From Bacteroidota bacterium (GTDB lineage Bacteria > Bacteroidota > Bacteroidia > Bacteroidales > Lentimicrobiaceae): DNA of 64,000 bases. The position numbers and the translations under genes are program-made. The notes under the pieces were generated by a model that was given only the letters and a program-made list of their open reading frames with translations, was not told where the DNA came from and made no database searches. Within the stretch, counting starts at the first letter, position 1, and every line of letters begins with the position of its first letter. Location of the stretch: the NCBI GenBank assembly GCA_023417935.1, contig JAEZDY010000031.1, positions 62,001-126,000 on the forward strand, given 5' to 3'. Positions 45,254-55,420 of this stretch are shown here, piece after piece.

Positions 45254-46948
45254 ATGTCAGACCAATTTTTTAAGCGCGTTACCGACGTTTACCATCCAAA
45301 GATTTTTACTACCCTAAAAGGATACAATACCAAAACGTTTTTCAGTGATCTGATTGCAGGTATTATTGTGGGTATTGTGGCTCTACCACTGGCAATTGCT
45401 TTTGGAATTGCTTCTGGTGTTTCACCTGAAAAAGGCTTGATTACTGCAGTAATTGCAGGGTTCCTGATTTCTGCGCTGGGAGGGAGCAGAGTACAGATTG
45501 GCGGTCCAACGGGGGCTTTTATAGTTATTGTTTATGGTATAGTTGAGAAGTTTGGCGTTGAAGGGCTGATTATTGCCACGCTAATGGCAGGGGTTATGCT
45601 AATTGCCATGGGGTTGCTTCAGTTGGGTACCATTATTAAGTTTATGCCTTATCCTATTGTGGTGGGGTTTACCAGTGGTATTGCTGTAGTGATCTTCTCT
45701 TCGCAGGTTAAAGATTTTTTCGGACTCAGGGTTGAGCAGGCTGTACCTGCTGATTTTATTGAGAAGTGGCAATTTTACTTCGCACATTTCAGCGATATTA
45801 ATTTGTATGCATTGGCTATTGGAGGTGCAACCATATTTATCACCTTCTTATGGCCTTATATTAACAAAAGGGTGCCCGGCACACTGATAGCACTGCTTTT
45901 AACTACAATAGCCGTTACATTCATGAACCTACCGGTGGAAACAATTGGAAGCAGGTTTGGTGAAATACCTTCAACTTTCAATCTTCCCTTTATACCAACC
46001 GTTGATTATGCAACGTTCAGACTGTTGCTGGCACCGGCATTTACTATTGCTATCCTTGGCGCTATTGAATCATTGCTTTCAGCAATGGTTGCTGATGGAG
46101 CAACAGGTGGAAGACACCGATCAAATACTGAATTAATAGGGCAGGGGATTGCAAACCTGATTACTCCACTTTTTGGCGGTATTCCCGCAACCGGAGCTAT
46201 TGCGCGAACCATGACCAACATACGTAACGGTGGTAGGACACCTGTTGCAGGTATGATTCATGCTGTTGTACTGTTGCTGATTTTACTTTTTTTTGGCAAA
46301 TGGGCAAAACTTATACCTATGAGCTGCCTTGCCGGCATACTGATAGTTGTGGCCTACAATATGAGCGAATGGCGTTCATTTAAAGGGCTTTTCCGGAATA
46401 GTAAAAGTGATATTACTGTATTGCTGGTAACCTTTTTACTCACGGTACTTATTGATCTTACAGTGGCCATTCAATTCGGCCTTTTACTGGCAGTACTGAT
46501 GTTCTTACGCCGTATGATTGAAACAAGCGGGGTGGAAGTTATAAACCTTGCCGTTGATGATGAAACCGGAGGCATAGCCGAGGATGCTGACCAGTTGGTA
46601 ATACCTAAAGGTATTGAAATATTTGAAGTAAGTGGGCCGTTCTTTTTTGGTGTGGCTAATAAATTTGAAGAGGCCGAAAAACAGGTAAAAAGCAAACCAC
46701 GGGTACTTATAATACGTTTGCGAAGGGTGCCTTTTATTGATTCTACAGGCATCAATAACCTGCGAAATTTCATAATTCGAAACCGCCGGTCGGGCATTAA
46801 AGTTATACTTTCAGGCCCTGTGAAATCGGTTTATGAGTCCTTACAGAAAAATGGCGTTGTAGAAATGATCGGTCCTGAAAACGTTTGTGCTGAAATCAAT
46901 GCTGCACTTGCAAGAGCCCGCGAAGTCAATAAAGAAACCGCCGCCTAG
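45254..46948 (+). CDS. SulP/SLC26-family anion transporter with STAS domain
   Basis: Inner-membrane protein of 564 residues. The transport domain (about 25-430) starts with FFSDLIAGIIVGIVALPLAIAFGIASG and has the family segment GGSRVQIGGPTGAFIVIV, the marks of SulP carriers. A cytoplasmic STAS domain follows (about 455-555), with VPFIDSTGINNLRNF as its conserved loop. Substrate is an inorganic anion such as sulfate or bicarbonate; the sequence does not say which. The phased repeats and palindrome upstream suggest regulated expression. Closed by a strong terminator at 46958-47003. Confidence 0.92.
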   Translation: MSDQFFKRVTDVYHPKIFTTLKGYNTKTFFSDLIAGIIVGIVALPLAIAFGIASGVSPEKGLITAVIAGFLISALGGSRVQIGGPTGAFIVIVYGIVEKFGVEGLIIATLMAGVMLIAMGLLQLGTIIKFMPYPIVVGFTSGIAVVIFSSQVKDFFGLRVEQAVPADFIEKWQFYFAHFSDINLYALAIGGATIFITFLWPYINKRVPGTLIALLLTTIAVTFMNLPVETIGSRFGEIPSTFNLPFIPTVDYATFRLLLAPAFTIAILGAIESLLSAMVADGATGGRHRSNTELIGQGIANLITPLFGGIPATGAIARTMTNIRNGGRTPVAGMIHAVVLLLILLFFGKWAKLIPMSCLAGILIVVAYNMSEWRSFKGLFRNSKSDITVLLVTFLLTVLIDLTVAIQFGLLLAVLMFLRRMIETSGVEVINLAVDDETGGIAEDADQLVIPKGIEIFEVSGPFFFGVANKFEEAEKQVKSKPRVLIIRLRRVPFIDSTGINNLRNFIIRNRRSGIKVILSGPVKSVYESLQKNGVVEMIGPENVCAEINAALARAREVNKETAA

Positions 46949-46957
46949 CTTATGGTC

Positions 46958-47003
46958 TTTAAATAAAGAAAGCGCCGGCTAACCGGCGCTTTCTTTATTT
47001 AAA
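46958..47003. terminator. Bidirectional terminator with 21-bp perfect stem
   Basis: The arms 46958-46978 and 46983-47003 are perfectly complementary with a CTAA loop; the GC core GCGCCGG is flanked by AT arms that serve as T tract on either strand. It ends the SulP gene and the convergent M3 peptidase gene. Confidence 0.92.
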
Positions 47004-47011
47004 TCATCACA

Positions 47012-49120
47012 TTAGTTCAAGCCTCTCTTAGCGAGCAGCGCATCGATAGTAGGTTCCTGTTTTCTGAATTTTACATACTGGGTCATTCCTTCGTCATTAC
47101 CACATTCAGTAAGGCAGTGCTTCCTGAAATCGGCTGCAAGTTCCTGGTTGAAGATATCACCCGATTCCTTAAAGTATGCGAAAGCATCTGCGTCAAGCAC
47201 TGCTGCCCACAAATAAACATAATATCCGGCTGCATAACCACCATCAAAAATATGGGCAAAATAGGTGGAACGATAACGTGGCCATATCTCATTTAATAGA
47301 CCTGTTTTTGCCATTGCCTCTTGCTCAAATGCCACCAGGTCAGTAATTTCAGCGGGAGCTGCAAGTTTATGAAGCTCCATGTCAAGTATAGAAGCAGCAA
47401 TGTACTCGCTATTATCAAAACCCTGATTGAATAAACCGCTGTTTTGAATCTTTGTAATTAATTCTTCAGGAATTACTTCGCCGGTTTCATAGTGCTTGGC
47501 ATACATCCTGAGTACTTCAGGCTCGCTTGCCCAATTTTCCATTATCTGTGAAGGTAGTTCAACATAATCAGTTGGAACCATACCTGCTGTGCGGGTGTAT
47601 TTCCCTTCAGTAAATAAGCCATGAAGTGCATGACCGAATTCGTGGAATAATGTTTCTGTTTCATCCCAGTTGAGTAGTGATGGAGTATCACCTGAAGGAG
47701 GAGTGAAATTACATACTATAGAAATGATAGGATCAACTTTCTTTCCGTCTTCAAATCCTGCCGACCTGAAGTCAGTGCACCAGGCGCCGCCATCCTTTGA
47801 TGGACGTGGGAAATAATCCAAATAAAGTATGCCAAGATGTGAACCATCAGTATTGTTTACCTGGTATGTTTCAACATCTTTGTGGTAAACTGGAAGATTG
47901 TCAATCCTCTTGAATGAAATGCCGTATAGTCTTGTTGCAACAGCAAACATACCATTACGAACAGTTTGCAGGCTGAAATAAGGTTTTAGCTCATTTTGAT
48001 CAAGATCGTACTTTTGCTTGCGAAGTTTTTCTGCATAATACCACCAATCCCAGGAAGCGAGCTTGAAATTGTTGCCTTCAGCATCTGAAAGTGCCTGCAT
48101 TTCGGCTAGTTCTTTCTGTGCAACCGGAGTAGCTGCTGCCATCAGCTTGTTGAGGAAATTATCCACGCTTTCGGGAGTTTTGGCCATATTATCATCAATA
48201 ACGTAAGCAGCGTAATTGGGGAAGTTTAACAATTGTGCTTTCTCAGCGCGTAAACGTACCATATCAGTTACAAGCTGTTTGTTGTCATTTGCATTGTTGT
48301 TGTTGCCACGCATAAAATATCCGGTGTACAACTTTTCCCTTAAGTCGCGGTTATCAGCATATTGCAGGAATGGAATCATGCTGGGTTTGTTGAGTTTAAA
48401 AACCCATTTGCCTTCTTTACCTTCAGCCTTGGCAGTTTCTGCAGCAGCAGTTTTAACACTTTCAGGTAATCCTGCAAGGTCACTTTCGTTATCTATAACC
48501 ATGCTGAAGTTCTGGTTGGTTTCAGCAAGTTGGTTTTCACCAAATTTAACAGACAACATTGCAAGCTTTTCATTAATCTCCCTTAGTTTGTCCTGCTTGT
48601 CCTTAGGCAGATTTGCTCCCTGACGTTCAAAATCACGATAGTACTTTTCAACCACGCGTTTTTGCTGATCATCTAAACCTAAAGTTTCACGGGCATCATA
48701 GATAGCTTTGATGCGTGCAAATAATTTTTCATTAAGAGCAATATCATCCTGGTGTTTGGAGAGCAGAGGCGTAACTTCCTGTGCTATCTGCTGCATTTTT
48801 TCAGAGGTGTTTGCACCTTTAACGTTGAAGAACACCCTGCTAACATTGGTTAACAGCTTACCCGATTTATCAAAGGCAAGTATAGTATTATCAAAAGTAG
48901 GAGCCTCACTGTTTTCAGTGATCTTGTTAATTTCAGCAGCGTGTTGCTTAATGCCTTCAATAAAAGCAGGCATATAGTGTGACGAATCGATCTTATCAAA
49001 AGGTGGCACCTGGTAAGGTGTGGTGTATTCGGTAAGGAACGGGTTGTTGGAATTTTGATTATTCTTACAAGAGAAGAACACGGGCACTGATAGCATAATT
49101 AAATAAATTAATCTTTTCAT
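47012..49120 (-). CDS. M3 family peptidase (peptidyl-dipeptidase Dcp-like), lipoprotein
   Basis: A protein of 702 residues. Lipoprotein signal MKRLIYLIMLSVPVFFSC puts it at the envelope. The zinc motif is in ETLFHEFGHALHGLFT, with the downstream Glu in the segment YVELPSQIMENWASEPEVL. Length and motifs fit Dcp/oligopeptidase A relatives, which remove dipeptides from peptide C-termini. A consensus promoter lies at 49164-49193. Confidence 0.93.
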   Translation of the reverse strand: MKRLIYLIMLSVPVFFSCKNNQNSNNPFLTEYTTPYQVPPFDKIDSSHYMPAFIEGIKQHAAEINKITENSEAPTFDNTILAFDKSGKLLTNVSRVFFNVKGANTSEKMQQIAQEVTPLLSKHQDDIALNEKLFARIKAIYDARETLGLDDQQKRVVEKYYRDFERQGANLPKDKQDKLREINEKLAMLSVKFGENQLAETNQNFSMVIDNESDLAGLPESVKTAAAETAKAEGKEGKWVFKLNKPSMIPFLQYADNRDLREKLYTGYFMRGNNNNANDNKQLVTDMVRLRAEKAQLLNFPNYAAYVIDDNMAKTPESVDNFLNKLMAAATPVAQKELAEMQALSDAEGNNFKLASWDWWYYAEKLRKQKYDLDQNELKPYFSLQTVRNGMFAVATRLYGISFKRIDNLPVYHKDVETYQVNNTDGSHLGILYLDYFPRPSKDGGAWCTDFRSAGFEDGKKVDPIISIVCNFTPPSGDTPSLLNWDETETLFHEFGHALHGLFTEGKYTRTAGMVPTDYVELPSQIMENWASEPEVLRMYAKHYETGEVIPEELITKIQNSGLFNQGFDNSEYIAASILDMELHKLAAPAEITDLVAFEQEAMAKTGLLNEIWPRYRSTYFAHIFDGGYAAGYYVYLWAAVLDADAFAYFKESGDIFNQELAADFRKHCLTECGNDEGMTQYVKFRKQEPTIDALLAKRGLN

Positions 49121-49163
49121 AGACGTTGAAATAGGTTGTGAAATGATAGGGAAAAATCAGGAA

Positions 49164-49193
49164 CAAATGTATGGAATTTTATAGGAATACAAA
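49164..49193 (-). promoter_or_regulatory. Consensus Bacteroidota promoter of the M3 peptidase gene
   Basis: Minus strand: TTTG at 49190-49193, 18 bases, TACATTTG at 49164-49171. Confidence 0.7.
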
Positions 49194-49257
49194 CACAACT
49201 AAGTGACAGGGTTTGGCTGGTGCAAATTAATCCTATGCCACAACACTAAAACTACCC

Positions 49258-49908
49258 TTATGATGGAATAATATTCTCTGAACTACCATTCAAAAATACT
49301 CTGCGTGCAGCTCTTCCCATTGCATCAGTTGCAATAATATCAATGCTTCCACCAATTAATCCACCTGCCAATGGTACAACTTTGCTCAGTTTTACTATTC
49401 CATGGCCACCTGATTTAGTGAGTAAAACGAACCCCACCTTTTGATTAACGGCAATAAGACTTTTTTCAGAAATACTGTTAATAAGTCGCTGTGTTAATCG
49501 GGTTCCGGCACTTATACCTATTTCCTGTAATATATCTTTGATGGCATTGCCAGCCATGCACGTAAAAACCATTGAACGCACTTTTTTGTCCTCGATGTCA
49601 TAACCACCCATATAGGCAATTGCAGCTATCATCCTGAGTTGGATAAATACTACACTTACCATGTTGGCAGGTATTGCTACCGGTAATGACATAAAGCCTC
49701 CTAGTCCGGTAATGAAACCACTACTGCCAGCTAGAATTCTCTGTCGTTTAATTAACGCATGAGCCTGTTGATCAAGGGTCAAACCTGTTCCGCTGTATTT
49801 TAAAGCAAGTTCCGAAGCTTTGTCAATGCCCCTGGTTCCTGAAAGTACTCTATCATAAGCTAAATCTAATAAGTTTACCCAGATATTATGCGGAATACGA
49901 ATGGCCAT
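49258..49908 (-). CDS. EcsC family protein
   Basis: A protein of 216 residues that resembles the EcsC family: glycine/alanine-rich amphipathic helices (SSGFITGLGGFMSLPVAIPANMVSVV, VVPLAGGLIGGSIDIIATDAMGRAARRVF). Likely peripheral to the inner membrane. EcsC was named beside an ABC exporter in Bacillus, but no ABC genes are here; function unknown. Confidence 0.82.
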   Translation of the reverse strand: MAIRIPHNIWVNLLDLAYDRVLSGTRGIDKASELALKYSGTGLTLDQQAHALIKRQRILAGSSGFITGLGGFMSLPVAIPANMVSVVFIQLRMIAAIAYMGGYDIEDKKVRSMVFTCMAGNAIKDILQEIGISAGTRLTQRLINSISEKSLIAVNQKVGFVLLTKSGGHGIVKLSKVVPLAGGLIGGSIDIIATDAMGRAARRVFLNGSSENIIPS

Positions 49909-50021
49909 TTTGCTGTTTTACAACCAGATATATCAAATACCTTGCCATGTAATAACAGGGGTGAAACGAATATTATTTCAATTTGATACGATGAGAAATC
50001 ATCAGGTTTGCAATGGCGTTA

Positions 50022-51422
50022 CTATCTAACTTTAACAGGTTCAACCTCTGCATGACTTGCATGAATTTCAAAATACAGGGTAAAACTGAGGAATATAGCA
50101 CCAATAATGAAAAATATTGCAATAGCAGCTACTGAGTATCGCATGCTTCCGGTGAGAGCTTCAATAAGTCCGAAAGTGAAAGTGCCTGCAACAGAAGCCA
50201 GTTTTTCCATTACATCATAGAAACTGAAGTAGCTGGTGTGCTCGGTGGAATTTGTTGGAATCATCTTGCTGTATGTTGATCTTGCCAGCGATTGAGTGCC
50301 ACCCATCACGATACCGATAAAGAAGGCCGCAACAATAAATTCAGTGGCATTGACTATTGCCGAAGCACCTGAGCAGACAAGAATCCAGATGGTCACGGAA
50401 ATAATTAGGGCTTTGAGGTTACCAATTTTGGCTGATAATCTTGAGAAAAACCATGCACCTGCCATTCCAATTAGTTGGATTCCTATTAGGATAGGAATGA
50501 GGGTATCCTGAGCAATTCCTATCTCCTTATCGGCATAAGTAGGTGCCATAAACATGGTAGTGATCAGCCCCATCATTATAAAAAAGAAACCTAAAAGGAA
50601 TGTAGTCAACCTACGTGATTTGCGTACTTTCTGAAACACTTTATTCAATTCAGCGTATCCTTCGAAGAAAATGTTGGTCTCTTTGTCTTTACGCCTTTTC
50701 CTGAAGGTATATTTTGGAAGTTTGTTAAAAGTTATCTGTGCGAAGCCTATCCACCATAAGCCAACAGTAACAAAGGAAATCTTAGCAGGAAGTGTTGAAC
50801 TTGTAATGCCAAATAGATCAGGTTTCATCACCATCAGCAAATTAAACATAAGGAGAACTACGCCACCCAGATAACCAAGCGAATATCCCCGGGCACTTAT
50901 TTTATCCTGCTCTTTCTTTTCAGCTATAACCGGGAGAAACGAGTTATAATATACCAAACTTCCCCCATAACCTAGTGTGGCAAGTGTGAAGCCAATTATT
51001 CCTATTTCAATGAAATCAGAATCAAAGAAAAAGAGTGAACCGCATGAGAGGGCACCCAGCCATGTAAAGAACTTCATGAAGCTTTTTCTTCTTCCGGTAT
51101 AATCGGCAAGGGAGGATAATAGCGGGGTTAAACCTGCAACAAGAAAATATGCCATGGCAACAGACCATGAATAAATAACTGAATTTATAACTTCATGGCC
51201 AAAGAAGGTTATAACATCATTTGATCCTACGGTAGTTACACTAAGAAAGTAAAACGGGAATATAACCGTTGCTATGGTTAATTGGTAAGCCGAATTGGCC
51301 CAGTCATAAATAACCCAGCCGCGAATGACCTTCTTGTCGCCTTTCAGGGAAGCGGCATTTCTGAAGTCTTTTTTCACTTTCCTTTTTTTAGCTAAATTAA
51401 TTATTTTCGGTGTTAGTGCCAA
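50022..51422 (-). CDS. MFS transporter, UMF1 (Atg22-like) family
   Basis: Inner-membrane protein of up to 466 residues with about twelve helices. The family signature RGWVIYDWANSAYQLTIATVIFPFYF begins after a basic N-terminus; TDYTGRRKSFMKF-like loop (SLADYTGRRKSFM) is the MFS loop 2-3 motif. No in-frame ATG lies before the first helix. The frame begins with TTG at 51422; GTG at 51377 (VKKDFRN) is the other choice and fits family length better. Substrate unknown. Confidence 0.85.
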   Translation of the reverse strand: MALTPKIINLAKKRKVKKDFRNAASLKGDKKVIRGWVIYDWANSAYQLTIATVIFPFYFLSVTTVGSNDVITFFGHEVINSVIYSWSVAMAYFLVAGLTPLLSSLADYTGRRKSFMKFFTWLGALSCGSLFFFDSDFIEIGIIGFTLATLGYGGSLVYYNSFLPVIAEKKEQDKISARGYSLGYLGGVVLLMFNLLMVMKPDLFGITSSTLPAKISFVTVGLWWIGFAQITFNKLPKYTFRKRRKDKETNIFFEGYAELNKVFQKVRKSRRLTTFLLGFFFIMMGLITTMFMAPTYADKEIGIAQDTLIPILIGIQLIGMAGAWFFSRLSAKIGNLKALIISVTIWILVCSGASAIVNATEFIVAAFFIGIVMGGTQSLARSTYSKMIPTNSTEHTSYFSFYDVMEKLASVAGTFTFGLIEALTGSMRYSVAAIAIFFIIGAIFLSFTLYFEIHASHAEVEPVKVR

Positions 51423-51548
51423 TTGAAAACCAAATAATAGTAAATACTTTGCAAATTTTTCTTTTGTTTTAGACGATGAATGTATTTATGTATTGCTCCT
51501 GGTTTTTTGAATTGAATATTGATTACATTCGTGTTCAAAAAATCAGAT

Positions 51549-52892
51549 ATGAGGACATTTGTACTTTTAATTTTGTTGGCATTTTTATTTGTTGCAAATA
51601 GCTTGTTTGCACAAACCAATGATACTATCACAAAGGTAAAACGACATAGCTTTGTTCCCTTGCCAGCTGTTTCATTTGATTCTGATCTTGGGTTTCAGTA
51701 CGGCTTGCTGGGCAGCTATAATTATTATGGTGATGGATCAGTCTATCCTGATTATAAAATGAACATATATGGTGAGTGGTCACGATATACTAAAGGTAGT
51801 GGAACCAATCAACTGTTCCTTGATTCAAAGTATATAATGCCTTTTGGTATAAGGGTGACTGCTGATTTCAGTCTGCTCACTGAGAAAGCACTTGATTTCT
51901 ATGGATTCAATGGTTTTGAGGCAGCGTATCACCCGGAATATGAAGACGATGACGAGAACAATCCGGAGTATATTTCCAGAATGTTCTACCGTGTAGAAAG
52001 AAGGTTAATAAGATTATCTGCAGATTTCCAGAAGCCATTGTCAAATAAGAATCTTAGAGGATTAATTGGATATGGCTTTTTCAAAAATGAGATTGGAGTT
52101 GTAGATATTAATAAAATGAATGAAGGGCTTGATGAAGCTGATAAACTTCCTGCGGTTGATGGCTTGTACCAAAGATATGTTAACTGGGGGATTATAAATG
52201 CAGAGGAAGCAAATGGGGGATCTATCAATAGTATCAAGCTTGGTTTAGTTTACGATACACGTGATTATGAGCCTGATCCACAAAAAGGACTATGGGCTGA
52301 GGCACTTGTTATGACTGCCCCTTCATTTCTGGGAAATGATGAAGCCGCTTACACCAAATTAGCGCTAATATTCAGGCATTATGTGCCGATTGTCCAGAAA
52401 AAGTTATTATTTGCATACCGACTAGGATGGCAGGGAACAATTGATGGTGAAGCCCCGTTTTATATGCAATCATATATGGTTACTAGTAACCTTAAAGTTA
52501 CCAAAAATGATATGCTGGGTGGTGCAAAATCACTCAGGGGCATACTGCGAAACAGGGTTGTTGGTGATGCTGTGTTATACGCAAACCTCGAATTAAGATA
52601 CAGAGTGCTTCAAACCCGGGTTGCTGGTACCGAACTTGGTATTACTGTAAGTGCATTCAATGATTTCGGGAAGGTAACCAACCCAATTGAGATAAATCCA
52701 GCCTTGTTGCCAGGCCCTGTTCCATTAACTGACTACTTCGACCAACAAAAGGATGGGTTGCATTACTCATATGGATTGGGAGTTCATTTTGATATAGCCC
52801 GTAACTTGCTGTTAACCGTTAATTATGGTCTCGCTTCTGATAAACGTGATGGTGACAGTGGATTATATATTGGTATAGGATTCCTCTTTTAA
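51549..52892 (+). CDS. Omp85/BamA-like outer-membrane barrel protein
   Basis: A protein of 447 residues with a signal peptide (MRTFVLLILLAFLFVANSLFAQ), no POTRA repeats, and a C-terminal barrel. The segment GGAKSLRGILRNRVVGDAVLYANLELRYRV matches the LRGxxxxR-type motif of Omp85 surface-antigen domains, and the chain ends with an aromatic residue (YIGIGFLF). It may be a POTRA-less, patatin-free relative of BamA/TamA. The ATG at 51549 is chosen because it begins the signal peptide. Role unknown. Confidence 0.78.
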   Translation: MRTFVLLILLAFLFVANSLFAQTNDTITKVKRHSFVPLPAVSFDSDLGFQYGLLGSYNYYGDGSVYPDYKMNIYGEWSRYTKGSGTNQLFLDSKYIMPFGIRVTADFSLLTEKALDFYGFNGFEAAYHPEYEDDDENNPEYISRMFYRVERRLIRLSADFQKPLSNKNLRGLIGYGFFKNEIGVVDINKMNEGLDEADKLPAVDGLYQRYVNWGIINAEEANGGSINSIKLGLVYDTRDYEPDPQKGLWAEALVMTAPSFLGNDEAAYTKLALIFRHYVPIVQKKLLFAYRLGWQGTIDGEAPFYMQSYMVTSNLKVTKNDMLGGAKSLRGILRNRVVGDAVLYANLELRYRVLQTRVAGTELGITVSAFNDFGKVTNPIEINPALLPGPVPLTDYFDQQKDGLHYSYGLGVHFDIARNLLLTVNYGLASDKRDGDSGLYIGIGFLF

Positions 52893-52973
52893 ATTATAAT
52901 GAGATTTCCGCAGGAAAGAATATCCTGATCCTATCAGAATAATGCCCGGGGGCTGCCCGTTATTGGATGCCAA

Positions 52974-55391
52974 TTATAAGCCTTTTATGAGCTTAAACGT
53001 TTTCTGAGTGTTCGCACCGGTAACCTTAATCATATATACACCCTGAGGGAATTGGTCTGCAGCAATAGTTTTTTGGTGAGGACCTCTGCCTATGGCTTCT
53101 GTTGAACTATGTACCAGTAAACCACTACTATTGAATACTTCTATAACGAGGTTATCAGCCTGTAAAAGTTCGAAGGTTAGCTTTAATTCAGTAGAGAAAG
53201 GATTTGGATTTACTTCAATCCTGTCGGCAACCAATGATTCGTTTCCTGATGCAGTGTTAACTGTAACAGTCAGGTTCACCGGTATGATTATTTCGGACTG
53301 ATCAGGGTCGTTTGAAAATACTGTTAACCTACCCTGGTAAGTCCCATATGCCATATTCTGAGCGTTGGCAGTTACCATAATATCTGCTGATGAACCAACA
53401 GGTATTACACCAGTTGAACTAGCAACACTTAGCCAGTTTCCCATAGGGTTGTCTTTAACTATTTTCACGTTAACGTTAGTTGCAGTATGTCCACCATCTC
53501 CTCTTGAGTCTTGAATCCATAACTTCCAGTTGCCATTCATGGGCTCTCCGGCAAATATCGGGCATGCTACACTGTAATATCCATCCATTTGTTCGCTAAA
53601 TGCCTTATAGGATGTACCTGAGGGTGATTCTATCCAAAGGGAGCCTTCAGTATAGTATTCATCAGTATCCCATTGAAAGTTGATAACCACATTCTGAATG
53701 TCTGTCTGTTCAGAAACTGTAAAAGTTGACCATCCACTTTCTGTTAAGGTATTCGTGCTGTATGCAGTGGCAGATGGACTATTTGCAAGAGAAAAAATAA
53801 CTGTGTCATTAACACTAGTAGTAAGTGCTAAAGTGTAATTTAGGCCTGTTTCACCTGTATTGCTGATATTTAGCGGCAATTCTCCAGAAGTGTCTTTCAT
53901 CACAGTGAAATTAAGACTTAAAGGAGTAATTGAAGCCTGAGCATTCATTTGGCTGCCAACATAAAATTTGTACGCGTCAGCTGCGCCAATAAATGGTTGG
54001 AATTCTCTCCTGCCTGATTGGTCAACTGCCAGCATGTAATATTCAATGGTTGAGCCTTCCTGTGGAGCTGTAATGCTCGCTGACCATGAAGTACCACCCA
54101 TAGTATTTGTCATATTTACTGCAGTATATGGTGTTAAGGCATTTGGGTTTACTCTGTAGTATAGAATCACAGAGTCAGCTATAACCTGCTGTCCACTATG
54201 TGGTTTAGCGTGAAGAACAAAATTGTATGTGCCTTGCACAGGTTTATTACCTATATGGGGAATATGCTTTAGATAGAGCATACCAAGGTCGGCCATCTCA
54301 TGAACCCTGCAATGGAGGGCATCAGTTGGTTGCCAGGGGGTATCAGATTTGCCAAGAACTCCATATATTTTATATCCCGGCATTGCATCACGGTATGCTT
54401 GTAATGCCTGAGCATCATATTGCGAGTTCATTATGGGTACAAATACTTTGTTGTTCAGAATATATGAATTGGTGTAAGGTTGATTTTGTGGGGTATTAAC
54501 CCTGTAAACCTGGTATGGGGTACCGTATATACTTGTTTTGTTTGCATAATAGGCTGCAGTAGCTTCAATTTCATCATATTGAGGATGGCTTGTTGGTACT
54601 GACCGTATCAACACTTTATTGGGAGCGAGGTACTTACCCCAGCAATCAATATGATCAATGTAAGTGTTGTTGGGATCTTCAAGAACTGAATGATCATCGA
54701 TACCCAAATAGCTCTGCATGTACTGGTCAACCTGTGCATTGGTTATATCAGGGTTTTCAGTGTACACAATGGTTGTAGATGAAGCAAAGCCGTAACCATC
54801 AGTCATATAATTACCCCCCGTGTGTGTAACAGGCATACCAAACCAGCTAATGCCTAAAGCATCAGCAATAGAACGTGGTGCATCATCATCATTTGGACGT
54901 GGGCGATTATATGGAAAATCAACAATGCCTATTTCATTATTGCCATATGATATAAAGAGTGGTCCGAAATCACGTGTCCAATAGCTATTTGTTGGAACGA
55001 TGAGAAACTCACAGTTATCAAGGTTTATCCTTGCTGCGGCATATTGATTTCTAACTGTTGTTTCTACCTGGGCACTAGGTACCAGTGTTGTAACAACATC
55101 ATCTTTGGCCATTTCCCTAATTAATGACATAGGAATGCCAAATCCATCAGCATATGATACCAATGCTCCTGAAGCCCTTTCAAATTCAGCAATACTTGTT
55201 ATTTCTCCGGAAGGCGGATCAGTAAGTATGAATTGGCGACCAATATCATCAATGCGCAAATATTCCTCAGGAGTCATCTCATGAGTGAGTGGAGAGCGCC
55301 GCTGTTGTATTGGGGTATCTTGTGATTTTAGTGCTGTAGTAAATAGAAGTAATGTAGTTAGGAGGGTCAATCCGTATAAGTTTGATTTCAT
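52974..55391 (-). CDS. PPAD-like peptidylarginine deiminase, T9SS cargo
   Basis: Predicted to convert peptide arginine to citrulline, releasing ammonia. The 805-residue chain has a signal peptide (to about residue 23) and a deiminase domain (about 40-375). The catalytic set of P. gingivalis PPAD is present: Asp141 (YWTRDFGP), His247 and Asp249 (DHIDCWGKYL), Asn308 (YTNSYIL), Cys361 (DALHCRVHE). Arg163 and Arg165 (FPYNRPRPNDD) match the pair that in PPAD binds the C-terminal carboxylate. Then come an Ig-like domain, a proprotein-convertase P-like jelly roll (about 530-645), a beta domain, and a T9SS type A sorting domain (VNPNPFSTEL to KLIKGL). It lies 30 bases after the subtilisin gene, so the two share a message. 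Agmatine deiminase is less likely, given the Arg pair and export signals. Confidence 0.9.
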   Translation of the reverse strand: MKSNLYGLTLLTTLLLFTTALKSQDTPIQQRRSPLTHEMTPEEYLRIDDIGRQFILTDPPSGEITSIAEFERASGALVSYADGFGIPMSLIREMAKDDVVTTLVPSAQVETTVRNQYAAARINLDNCEFLIVPTNSYWTRDFGPLFISYGNNEIGIVDFPYNRPRPNDDDAPRSIADALGISWFGMPVTHTGGNYMTDGYGFASSTTIVYTENPDITNAQVDQYMQSYLGIDDHSVLEDPNNTYIDHIDCWGKYLAPNKVLIRSVPTSHPQYDEIEATAAYYANKTSIYGTPYQVYRVNTPQNQPYTNSYILNNKVFVPIMNSQYDAQALQAYRDAMPGYKIYGVLGKSDTPWQPTDALHCRVHEMADLGMLYLKHIPHIGNKPVQGTYNFVLHAKPHSGQQVIADSVILYYRVNPNALTPYTAVNMTNTMGGTSWSASITAPQEGSTIEYYMLAVDQSGRREFQPFIGAADAYKFYVGSQMNAQASITPLSLNFTVMKDTSGELPLNISNTGETGLNYTLALTTSVNDTVIFSLANSPSATAYSTNTLTESGWSTFTVSEQTDIQNVVINFQWDTDEYYTEGSLWIESPSGTSYKAFSEQMDGYYSVACPIFAGEPMNGNWKLWIQDSRGDGGHTATNVNVKIVKDNPMGNWLSVASSTGVIPVGSSADIMVTANAQNMAYGTYQGRLTVFSNDPDQSEIIIPVNLTVTVNTASGNESLVADRIEVNPNPFSTELKLTFELLQADNLVIEVFNSSGLLVHSSTEAIGRGPHQKTIAADQFPQGVYMIKVTGANTQKTFKLIKGL

Positions 55392-55420
55392 TTGGTCAGT
55401 ATGATTAAGTTAGTCCAGGT

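Noticed and set aside
52893..52973. Terminator between the Omp85-like and PPAD-like genes
   Set aside because: A GC-rich stretch near 52940-52965 pairs poorly and no T run follows.
52974..55391. Agmatine deiminase
   Set aside because: Same superfamily, but export signals, T9SS domain and the PPAD Arg pair favour a peptidylarginine deiminase.
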